A stretch of 39,364 bases of DNA from Mesorhizobium sp. WSM3626 (GTDB lineage Bacteria; Pseudomonadota; Alphaproteobacteria; Rhizobiales; Rhizobiaceae). The stretch is from NCBI RefSeq assembly GCF_000513935.1, contig NZ_AZUY01000055.1, positions 221 to 39,584 on the forward strand, written 5' to 3'. The notes under the pieces are model-generated. The model saw nothing but the letters and a program-made list of their open reading frames with translations. It had not been told where the DNA came from and did not search any database. Made by a program: the position numbers and the translations under genes. How positions within the stretch are numbered: position 1 is the first letter of the stretch; each line of letters opens with the position of its first letter. Positions 8,082-15,211 of this stretch are shown here, piece after piece.

Positions 8082-9539
8082 ATGAAAAACCTGAAGGACA
8101 AAACTCTCTTTCGCGAAGCCGGTCTGATCGGCGGTAGATGGGTCACTGCCGGCTCCGGCAAAACGGTCGATGTGCTCGACCCAGCGACCCAGTCGGCGAT
8201 CGGCACGGTACCCGACATGGCCGGTACGGAGACCCGTGCGGCGATAGAGGCCGCCGCTTCCGCCTATGGAGATTGGAGGAAGAAGACCAACGCCGAACGC
8301 GCGGCGCTCCTGGAAGCATGGCATGGCCTGATGCTGGCGCATCTTGACGATCTGGCGCTGATCCTGACGACGGAACAAGGCAAGCCCCTGGACGAGGCCA
8401 AGGGCGAGATCCGCTACGGCGCATCCTTCGTCAAATGGTTTGCCGAGGAAGCGCGCCGCATCAACGGCCACACCATCCCCTCGCCCACATCAGACCGCCG
8501 CATCATCGTCCTGAAGGAACCGGTAGGCGTTTGCGGCATCATCACGCCATGGAACTTTCCCAACGCGATGATCACCCGCAAGGTCGCGCCGGCGCTGGCC
8601 GCCGGCTGCACGGTGGTCATCAAGCCATCCGAGTTCACGCCCTATTCGGCGCTGGCGCTCGGCGTGCTCGCCGAACGGGCGGGCATACCCGCCGGCGTCA
8701 TCAACATCGTCACCGGCATGCCGGCCGAGATCGGCAACGAGATCATGGCGAACGAGACGGTGCGCAAGATATCCTTCACCGGCTCGACGCGGGTTGGTTC
8801 GCTGCTGATGCGCGGCGCGGCCGACAGCGTGAAGCGCTTGAGTCTAGAACTCGGTGGCAACGCACCCTTCATCGTTTTCGACGATGCCGACCTCGACCTT
8901 GCCATCGAGGGCGCGCTCGTCTCGAAATTCCGCAATGGCGGCCAGACCTGCGTCTGCGCCAACCGCATCCTTGTGCAAGCCCGAGTCTACGAAATCTTCG
9001 CCGCGAAGCTCACCGCCCGTGTCAACGCCATGACGGTGGGCCCCGGCACGCAGCCCGGCGTCGCGATCGGGCCGATGATCAACATGGCGGCGGTCGAGAA
9101 GATCAACCGCCACGTCGAGGACGCGCTCGCCAAAGGTGCCGAGATCATCACGCAGAAGCCGGCTTTGCCGGAGGGCCTGCAATATGTCGCGCCGCTGGTG
9201 CTGACCGGCGCCACGAACGAGATGCAGCTTGCCGACGAGGAGACATTCGGCCCGGTCGCACCGCTTTTCCGCTTCGAAACGGAAGAAGAAGCGATCGCTC
9301 TCGCCAACGGCACGCCTTACGGGCTTGCCTCTTACTTCTACACTGAAAATTTGAAACGCGCCTGGCGCGTCGGCGAAGCGCTGGAGTTCGGCATGGTTGG
9401 CCTCAACACCGGCTCGGTCTCGATGGAGGTGGCGCCTTTCGGCGGTGTCAAACAGTCCGGTCTTGGGCGCGAGGGGGCGCAGGCCGGCATCGAGGAATAC
9501 CTCGAGATGAAGAGTTTTCACATGGGCGGGCTCAGCTGA
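8082..9539 (+). CDS. gabD: Succinate-semialdehyde dehydrogenase (GabD-like)
   Basis: A 485-residue aldehyde dehydrogenase of the succinate/glutarate-semialdehyde branch. Features: N158 in TPWNFPNAM, K181 in VIKPSEFTP, E256 in LELGGNAPF and C290 in GGQTCVCANR; GQTC-V-CANR is the GabD signature. It ends with the usual GGVKQSGLGREG and EYLEMKSF. The ATG at 8082 has AAGG at 8070-8073 and lies 16 bp after the preceding stop; the frame is open a little upstream but inside the previous gene. It would turn a dicarboxylate semialdehyde, probably the product of the class III aminotransferase at 12811-14184, into the diacid. It is the last plus-strand gene here, facing the oxidase gene across 27 bp. Confidence 0.9.
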   Translation: MKNLKDKTLFREAGLIGGRWVTAGSGKTVDVLDPATQSAIGTVPDMAGTETRAAIEAAASAYGDWRKKTNAERAALLEAWHGLMLAHLDDLALILTTEQGKPLDEAKGEIRYGASFVKWFAEEARRINGHTIPSPTSDRRIIVLKEPVGVCGIITPWNFPNAMITRKVAPALAAGCTVVIKPSEFTPYSALALGVLAERAGIPAGVINIVTGMPAEIGNEIMANETVRKISFTGSTRVGSLLMRGAADSVKRLSLELGGNAPFIVFDDADLDLAIEGALVSKFRNGGQTCVCANRILVQARVYEIFAAKLTARVNAMTVGPGTQPGVAIGPMINMAAVEKINRHVEDALAKGAEIITQKPALPEGLQYVAPLVLTGATNEMQLADEETFGPVAPLFRFETEEEAIALANGTPYGLASYFYTENLKRAWRVGEALEFGMVGLNTGSVSMEVAPFGGVKQSGLGREGAQAGIEEYLEMKSFHMGGLS

Positions 9540-9566
9540 GGCTGAAGCTAGGCTTAGCCGAAAGGG

Positions 9567-10841
9567 TCACTGAAACCGGTCGAGCGCCTTGTAGTAGAGT
9601 CCGACCATCGGCAGGAACCAGGGCTTGCCGGAATAGCCGGGGATGGCAGGCCACTCGAGCCCTTTCAGCGGATTGCGGTCGTCGCGGCCGAGCATGGCAT
9701 CGGCCAGGACCATGCCGAGATGGGTGGAAAGCTGCGCGCCGTGGCCGGAATAGCCCATCGCGTACCAGACTCCATCGTGATAGCCGGCGCGTGGGAACCG
9801 GTCCTTGGTCATGTCGACCAGCCCGCCCCAGCAATAGTCGATCTCGACCCTGGCGAGCTCCGGGAAGATCGTGGCCAGGCTTGCCTGCAATATCTGGCCG
9901 CTCCTGGCGTCGGAGCGCTGGTCCGATGTGGCCGAGAAGCGTGCGCGGCCGCCGAAGATCAGGCGATTGTCGGGCGAAAGCCGGAAGTAGTTGCCGATGT
10001 TCATCGAGGTCACGCAAGTGCGGTTGCCCGGCATGATCGCGGCGGTCTCCGTGTCGCTCAACGGCCGCGTGGCGATAATGAAGCTGCCGACGGAGATGAT
10101 CCTGCGGCGGAAATAGCCGAAATTAGGCGTGGTATAGGCGCCGGTCGCCACCAGCACGTTGTCGGCGCTGATGCGGCCACGCGACGTGGTCAACTCATGC
10201 TTTTTTCCCACCTGCTTGCGATCCGTTACCGCCGCGTTCTCATGGATAATTGCGCCGTGACGGGCAGCCGCCGTGGCCAGCCCGGCCACATAGCGGCCCA
10301 TATGCATCATGGCGCTCTTCTTCGACAGCATCGCGCCATGGAAAGGCGAACCGATCTCGGATTTCAGATCATCTACCGACAGTAGCGCTGTGTCCGGATC
10401 CACCTCGGCATGGAGGGCTTCGAAGTTGCGGGCGATCGCTTCGAAATGCTGCGGCTTGGAGGCGAGCTTGAGCTTGCCGGCACGGCGGAAACTGCAGTCG
10501 ATGCCTTCCTCGGCTACCAGCGCCTCGATCGTGTCGACGGAGTCGTCCAGCGCCCGGTAGAGCGCGATCGCGCGCTCCTTGCCGAGCTCCGCCTTGGCCG
10601 AGAGGTAGCTATGGGCAAGCCCGTTGTTCAGATGCCCGCCATTGCGCCCGGATGCCCCCCAGCCCACGCGCTCCGCTTCCAGCACCGCCACCTTGGCGCC
10701 GGCCTTCGCCAATTGGCGCGCCGCGGCGAGACCGGTGAAGCCGCCGCCGATGATGGCGGCATCGTAGTGCCCCTCGACCGGGCCTTGCGCCGCGCCGGAA
10801 AATACGGGGGCTGTGTCGTGCCAGTAGGAGACCAGCTTCAT
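9567..10841 (-). CDS. PuuB-like FAD-dependent amine oxidoreductase
   Basis: A 424-residue flavoprotein of the DAO family, of the same length and layout as gamma-glutamylputrescine oxidase PuuB. The FAD-binding GGGFTG is at residues 32-37, followed by GWGASGRNGG, a typical PuuB/OrdL segment. The C-terminal part holds DYCWGGLVDMTKDRFPRAG and YSGHGAQLSTHLG. It would oxidise an amine (often N-substituted) to an aldehyde or imine, releasing H2O2 or passing electrons on. The ATG at 10841 has GGCGGA about 8 nt upstream and lies 16 bp after the stop of the HAD gene, so the two form an operon transcribed leftward. Its opposite orientation to the aldehyde dehydrogenase genes still places it in the same functional block. 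The substrate is not readable. Confidence 0.88.
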   Translation of the reverse strand: MKLVSYWHDTAPVFSGAAQGPVEGHYDAAIIGGGFTGLAAARQLAKAGAKVAVLEAERVGWGASGRNGGHLNNGLAHSYLSAKAELGKERAIALYRALDDSVDTIEALVAEEGIDCSFRRAGKLKLASKPQHFEAIARNFEALHAEVDPDTALLSVDDLKSEIGSPFHGAMLSKKSAMMHMGRYVAGLATAAARHGAIIHENAAVTDRKQVGKKHELTTSRGRISADNVLVATGAYTTPNFGYFRRRIISVGSFIIATRPLSDTETAAIMPGNRTCVTSMNIGNYFRLSPDNRLIFGGRARFSATSDQRSDARSGQILQASLATIFPELARVEIDYCWGGLVDMTKDRFPRAGYHDGVWYAMGYSGHGAQLSTHLGMVLADAMLGRDDRNPLKGLEWPAIPGYSGKPWFLPMVGLYYKALDRFQ

Positions 10842-10857
10842 CGGCAATCCGCCTGTT

Positions 10858-11526
10858 TTAGAGACCAACCACGCCTGGAAGGCCCGAAATGTCCGATATC
10901 TCGACATAGCCGTAATAGGGGTTGGCCGGTTCGTGACCGCGGTTGACCCAGACCTTGTTCTTGATGCCGAGATCGTGCGCCGACATCAGGTCGTAGCGGA
11001 ACGAGGACGAGCAGTGAAGAATGTCCTCCGGGCCGCAGTCCAGCCTATCGAACATGTATTCGAAGGCCTTGAAGCGGGGCTTGTAGGCCTGCGCCTGCTC
11101 GGCCGTATAGACAGCATGGAAGGGCGCGCCGAGCTTTTCAACATTGGACATGATCTGCGCGTTCATGGCGTTGGAGAGGATAACCAGCGGAATTTCCTTG
11201 GCGACCTTTGCCAGGCCCGCCGGAACATCTGCATGCGGTCCCCAGGTCGGGACACGCTCATAGACCATTTTGGCATCGTCGGGATTGAAGACAACACCAT
11301 TGCGCTTGCAGGCGCGCTCGAGCGCATTGTGGACGACGTCAGCATAGGGCTTCCAGTCGCCCAGGATCTCGTCGAGCCGATATGCCGCGAAATTCTTGAT
11401 GAACTCCTGCATGCGCGGCTCGTCGAGCCGACTGCCATAGAGGTCGCGCGCCGCTTCCGCCATCTGGAAGAAGGTCAACGTGCCATAGCAGTCGAAGGTG
11501 ATGTATTTGGGCCTGAAAGAAGCCAT
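10858..11526 (-). CDS. HAD-superfamily hydrolase (haloacid dehalogenase type II-like)
   Basis: A 222-residue HAD hydrolase. Motif I is FDCYGTL with nucleophile D12; motif II is ILSNAM (S118, N119); motif III Lys is K149 in YKPR; motif IV includes SSFRYD (D179). The arrangement matches L-2-haloacid dehalogenases, but the S-x-N-x-x-D segment of those enzymes reads S-F-R-Y-D here, so the usual Asn is absent and true dehalogenase activity is doubtful. The ATG at 11526 has GGAG nine nt upstream. It is the first gene of a two-gene leftward operon with the PuuB-like oxidase. HAD proteins of this kind repeatedly accompany amine-oxidase clusters, where they could act on phosphorylated or other small metabolites. 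Function is unassigned. Confidence 0.85.
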   Translation of the reverse strand: MASFRPKYITFDCYGTLTFFQMAEAARDLYGSRLDEPRMQEFIKNFAAYRLDEILGDWKPYADVVHNALERACKRNGVVFNPDDAKMVYERVPTWGPHADVPAGLAKVAKEIPLVILSNAMNAQIMSNVEKLGAPFHAVYTAEQAQAYKPRFKAFEYMFDRLDCGPEDILHCSSSFRYDLMSAHDLGIKNKVWVNRGHEPANPYYGYVEISDISGLPGVVGL

Positions 11527-11844
11527 GTCCGTCGATCTCCAGTGGAAGCACTTCCGCGTTGGGATGTATTTCATCATAGGCCGGCGGGCGGCGAGCCACC
11601 TGACCGAAATAGCCTTCCCGAAAGCAGAAAGTTTCGTATCCGCCTGCTGGTTTGGCACGCTGTAGCATCCCGACGGTCAATGAGCCCGCCTTCCTTGACC
11701 TGAAACGCATCCGCCACGGGCGGCGCCAGCACAAGATGCGGCGCACCGCTTACGCTACGGCGAATGATACCGCCGAAGCCAGCGCCTTCAGACGATCTGC
11801 GGCGCGCCGATGGTCGAGACTTACGGCAGACGGAAGGATGCCTC
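11527..11844. other. Divergent region between HAD-oxidase operon and GNAT gene
   Basis: This 318-bp stretch separates divergent genes and should hold both promoters. The GNAT gene's ribosome-binding site GGAAGG is at 11832-11837 and the HAD gene's GGAG lies just right of 11526. One minus-strand frame reads GYETFCFREGYFGQ and RRPPAYDEIHPN, which look protein-like, but the frame runs into the HAD gene in another phase, has no start site of its own and is not a family I recognise. It might be a decayed coding remnant. Confidence 0.35.
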
Positions 11845-12684
11845 ATGCAGCAGGAAGAGATCGAACTCCGAGCGTTCGGGCCGGACCATATCGAGGGCGC
11901 CGTCGCGCTTTCGCGCCAAGAGAATTGGCCGCATCGTCCGCAGGACTGGCAGATGGCGTTGCAACTCTCCAGCGGCGCGGTCGCGCTCGACGACCACGGC
12001 CAGGTCACCGGGACCATCCTGGTCACGCCCTATGGCGATGATTGCGCCATGATCAACATGGTGATTGTCGACAGGAATGTGCGAGGCAAGGGGCTGGGAC
12101 GCCGGCTGATGGAAAAGGCCTTCGCCCTTGCCAAAGACCGTCCATTGCGGCTTGTCGCGACGCGGGACGGCATGCCTCTCTATGAGAAACTGGGCTTTGT
12201 GCCCTCCGGCAGGGTCCTGCAGCATCAGGGCCAGGTCGCGGAGCTTGATGCGCCTGCCGGGATGGAGACCGCGGCCATTGTCGACCTGCCGGAAATCAAG
12301 GCGATGGACCGCGACGCCTATGGCGCGGACCGTGAAGCTCTGATCGATGCGCTCGCCGAGCGCGGGGAATTCGCCGTCGTCCGCCGCAACGGCGCCATCG
12401 AGGCCTATGCGGCGATCCGCCCGTTCGGAGGCGGCGAGGTGATCGGCCCCGTGATCGCCGGGAGTGTCGAGGACGCCAAGGGCCTGATCAGCTTTTTCGC
12501 CGCGTCGCGCCCCGGTGTCTTCCTGCGCGTGGATACCGACAGCAGGACCGGCATCGCCGACTGGCTCACGGAAATCGGCCTCGCCCATGTCGGCGGTGGC
12601 GTGACCATGGACCGTCCGTCCAGGCCGGACGCGGCACGGGCACGGCCAAAAGTTTACGCACTCGCCAACCAGGCACTCGGCTAG
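11845..12684 (+). CDS. GNAT family N-acetyltransferase (paralogue 2)
   Basis: A 279-residue acetyltransferase with a canonical acetyl-CoA loop, R80-G-K-G-L-G85 in VRGKGLGRRLM, preceded by the beta-strand MINMVIVD. A second domain after about residue 150 carries RPFGGGEVIGPV and ends YALANQALG. It is a clear paralogue of the GNAT encoded at 1834-2736 (shared WPHR, GPV, YALA-Q-LG). The ATG at 11845 was chosen for GGAAGG at 11832-11837, 7 nt upstream; longer starts have no such site. It lies upstream of the class III aminotransferase, separated by a palindromic repeat element. It may acetylate an amine in the catabolic pathway, giving the substrate that the M20 deacetylase later deprotects. That role is inferred. 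Confidence 0.85.
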   Translation: MQQEEIELRAFGPDHIEGAVALSRQENWPHRPQDWQMALQLSSGAVALDDHGQVTGTILVTPYGDDCAMINMVIVDRNVRGKGLGRRLMEKAFALAKDRPLRLVATRDGMPLYEKLGFVPSGRVLQHQGQVAELDAPAGMETAAIVDLPEIKAMDRDAYGADREALIDALAERGEFAVVRRNGAIEAYAAIRPFGGGEVIGPVIAGSVEDAKGLISFFAASRPGVFLRVDTDSRTGIADWLTEIGLAHVGGGVTMDRPSRPDAARARPKVYALANQALG

Positions 12685-12797
12685 AGCCGGATGATTTCGG
12701 ATCGAGTCGATCCGAAGTCTGAATCCGGCTCTAAATCAAAGGGATAGAGCATGATGTCGTCCGAAAACCGCTTCACACTTTTCGGCATCATGCTCTA
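12682..12797. repeat. Rhizobial double palindromic intergenic element
   Basis: Two adjacent long hairpins fill the gap between the GNAT and aminotransferase genes. The first (12682-12733) has outer arms TAGAGCCGGAT / ATCCGGCTCTA and inner arms TTCGGATCG / CGATCCGAA. The second (12745-12797) has outer arms TAGAGCATGATG / CATCATGCTCTA (one mismatch or so) around CCGAAAACCG...TTTTCGG. Elements with these arms are common in rhizobial genomes. The first begins inside the GNAT stop codon. In RNA they would fold strongly and could reduce readthrough or stabilise the upstream transcript. Confidence 0.75.
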
Positions 12798-12810
12798 GCC
12801 GGAGGTATCA

Positions 12811-14184
12811 ATGCTCGCCAATTTCCTGATCGAACTCGACCGCGCCCATCTTATTCATCCGGTTTCGTCTTATCGCGGCCACGAGGCGCTCGGCGTTCGC
12901 GTGCTGAAATCTGCGAAGGGTGCTACCGTGACCGATGCGTCCGGCAAGCAGCTCGTCGATGGTTTCGCAGGATTGTGGTGCGTCAACGCAGGCTACGGCC
13001 ATGACAGCATCGTCGAGGCCGCGGCCCGGCAGATGCGCGAGCTTCCCTACGCCACCGCCTATTTCGATCTGGGTTCGGAGCCGGCCATCCGGCTTGCTTC
13101 GGAACTGGCGGAGCGCGCGCCCGGGGATCTGAGCCACGTCTATTTCACCCTTGGTGGGTCGGACGCGGTCGACAGCACGATCCGTTTCGTCCGCTACTAC
13201 TGGAATGCCAGGGGCGAGCCGCAACGCGACCAGTTCATTTCGGTCGAGCAGGGTTATCACGGGTCGTCGGTGGTCGGCGCGGGCCTGACTGCACTGCCCG
13301 CTTTTCACGCCGGTTTCGGCATTCCCTTCGAATGGCAGCACAGGATTCCTTCCCCCTATCCCTACCGCAACCCGGTGGGCGAGGACGGCGACGCCATCAT
13401 CGCCGCATCGCTTGGCGCGCTGAAGGCCAAGATCGAGGCGATCGGCCCGGAGCGGGTCGCCGCCTTCTATGCCGAGCCGATCCAGGGCTCTGGCGGTGTC
13501 ATCGTCCCCCCGAAAGGCTGGATCAAGGCGATACGCGAGCTTTGCCGGGAGTACGGCATCTTGTTCATCGCCGACGAGGTGATCACCGGCTTCGGCCGCA
13601 CCGGGCCCCTGTTCGCCTGCACGGAGGAGGACATCGTTCCCGACTTCATGACGACGGCGAAGGGCCTGACCTCGGGCTATGTTCCGATGGGCGCGGTGTT
13701 CATGGCCGATCATGTCTACGACGTGATCGCCGACGGCGCGGGCGCTTCGGCGGTCGGCCACGGCTACACCTACTCCGCCCATCCCGTCAGCGCCGCCGTC
13801 GCGCTCGAAGTGTTGAGGCTCTATGAAAATGGGCTTTTGGAGAACGGCATCAGGGCCGGCGCACGCCTGATGGCGGGATTGAACAGCCTGAGCGACCATC
13901 CGCTCGTCGGCGAGGTGCGCGGCCGCGGCATGCTTGCAGCGGTCGAACTGGTGACCGACAAGCAGAAGAAAACACCGCTTCCCGCGTCGGCCATGCCGGC
14001 GCGGCGAGTCTTCGACAGGGCATGGGACAATGGCCTCATCATCCGTGCCTTCGCGCATGGGGTCCTCGGCTATGCGCCGCCGCTGTGCTGTACCGACAGC
14101 GATATCGATGCGATCATCGAGCGCACGCGCCGAACTCTCGACCAGACGCTGGACGATCCCGATGTCCGCCAAGCTCTGGCATGA
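12811..14184 (+). CDS. Class III (omega-amino acid:pyruvate-type) aminotransferase
   Basis: A 457-residue PLP-dependent class III transaminase. The Schiff-base lysine is K284 in TTAKGLTSGYVPMGA, the PLP-ring aspartate D255 in FIADEVITGFGRTG, and the cofactor phosphate region FTLGGSDAVDS lies near residue 115. Length and the DGFAGLWCVNAGYG start segment fit the omega-amino acid or putrescine:pyruvate transaminase group. The ATG at 12811 has GGAGG at 12801-12805. It would move a terminal amino group to pyruvate or 2-oxoglutarate, leaving a semialdehyde for the GabD-like enzyme. The preceding palindromic element may uncouple it from the GNAT gene. Confidence 0.92.
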   Translation: MLANFLIELDRAHLIHPVSSYRGHEALGVRVLKSAKGATVTDASGKQLVDGFAGLWCVNAGYGHDSIVEAAARQMRELPYATAYFDLGSEPAIRLASELAERAPGDLSHVYFTLGGSDAVDSTIRFVRYYWNARGEPQRDQFISVEQGYHGSSVVGAGLTALPAFHAGFGIPFEWQHRIPSPYPYRNPVGEDGDAIIAASLGALKAKIEAIGPERVAAFYAEPIQGSGGVIVPPKGWIKAIRELCREYGILFIADEVITGFGRTGPLFACTEEDIVPDFMTTAKGLTSGYVPMGAVFMADHVYDVIADGAGASAVGHGYTYSAHPVSAAVALEVLRLYENGLLENGIRAGARLMAGLNSLSDHPLVGEVRGRGMLAAVELVTDKQKKTPLPASAMPARRVFDRAWDNGLIIRAFAHGVLGYAPPLCCTDSDIDAIIERTRRTLDQTLDDPDVRQALA

Positions 14185-14422
14185 GAGGCCGCGAAATATG
14201 TCGGGTGTCGAAATATCGCCGGGGCAGATGATTTCGCAATTTTGTGCCGCGCACTTGCGCCTTTTCGGCGAATCCAGCGCGGGGGAAGTGCCAGACTGCA
14301 ATTAAGACAAGGCCAGAAAGCCCGATTTTCCGGGCCTTCGGAAACGGCCGACGCCCCGGACAGCACGGAATTTTGTTCTGTTCAGCACATGCAATTCGGC
14401 AGCGCGCAAAGGAGAGCCAGTC

Positions 14423-15145
14423 TTGGCCAGGGGCTTTAGCGAATTCAAATACATGACCTTCGATGTGGTCGGCACGCTGATCGACTTCGAAGGCGGCATA
14501 ACGACCTGCCTGGCTGGCATTGCCGCCGAGGCCGGTGTTTCGATCGACGGCGAAGAGGCGCTGGCCCTCTATCGGCAGGCCCGTTACATGCCTGGGGTGG
14601 GGTCGTTCCCGGACGATCTCGTGCGCGTCTACATGATCATCGCGCCGCGGCTCGGCCTGCCGGCCGAAGAGAAATATGGTGTCCGCCTGCGGGATTCAGC
14701 CATCGTTTGGAAAGGCTTCCCCGACAGCGCGGCGGCATTGGCCGACCTTGCGAAGTCGCACAAGCTAATCGCCATGACCAATGCCCGGCGCTGGGCGCTG
14801 GAGCATTTCGAGAAGCAGCTCGGATCGCCCTTCTTCGCCACCTTCACCGCCGACGATACAGGCACCGAGAAACCGGACCCGGCCTTCTTCCAGAAAGTTT
14901 TCGATTTCGTGGCGTCCCGCAGCGACAGCAAGGACGACATCCTGCATGTCGCGCAAAGCCAGCACCACGACATCGGCATATCCCGGGCGCTTGGCATGAC
15001 CAATTGCTGGATCGAGCGCCGGCACGCCCAGAAGGGCTATGGCGGCACGATCGAGCCCGAACGCTTCACCAAGCCGGACTACCACTTCACCTCGATGGCC
15101 ACCTTGGCGGCGGCCGTGCGGGAAAGCCTGAAAGAACGAACCTGA
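14423..15145 (+). CDS. HAD-superfamily hydrolase (second copy), TTG start
   Basis: A 240-residue HAD hydrolase related to, but clearly diverged from, the one encoded at 10858-11526. Nucleophile D14 lies in MTFDVVGTLIDF; motif II is AMTNARRW; motif III Lys in GTEKPDPAFF; motif IV QSQHHDIG. It lacks the S-x-N-x-x-D segment of true L-2-haloacid dehalogenases. The start is a TTG at 14423 with GGAG at 14411-14414; an ATG ten codons later would remove the residues just before motif I and has no ribosome-binding site. The 238-bp gap before it holds a small hairpin (GCCCG-ATTTTC-CGGGC, near 14319-14337) and no gene. It is followed after 66 bp by the ABC importer genes, so it may be the first gene of that operon. 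Confidence 0.83.
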   Translation: MARGFSEFKYMTFDVVGTLIDFEGGITTCLAGIAAEAGVSIDGEEALALYRQARYMPGVGSFPDDLVRVYMIIAPRLGLPAEEKYGVRLRDSAIVWKGFPDSAAALADLAKSHKLIAMTNARRWALEHFEKQLGSPFFATFTADDTGTEKPDPAFFQKVFDFVASRSDSKDDILHVAQSQHHDIGISRALGMTNCWIERRHAQKGYGGTIEPERFTKPDYHFTSMATLAAAVRESLKERT

Positions 15146-15211
15146 GCCAAGCCGGAAAGCTCGCAGCAAGACGGGCATCCGGACCGAGAAACCAACAGAA
15201 AGGGGAATGAC

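Noticed and set aside
12808..14301. Long open frame (497 codons) on minus opposite the class III aminotransferase
   Set aside because: Antisense to a full-length gene with all catalytic motifs; the residue pattern (His/Arg/Asp-rich, no family motif) is typical of the complement of high-GC coding DNA.
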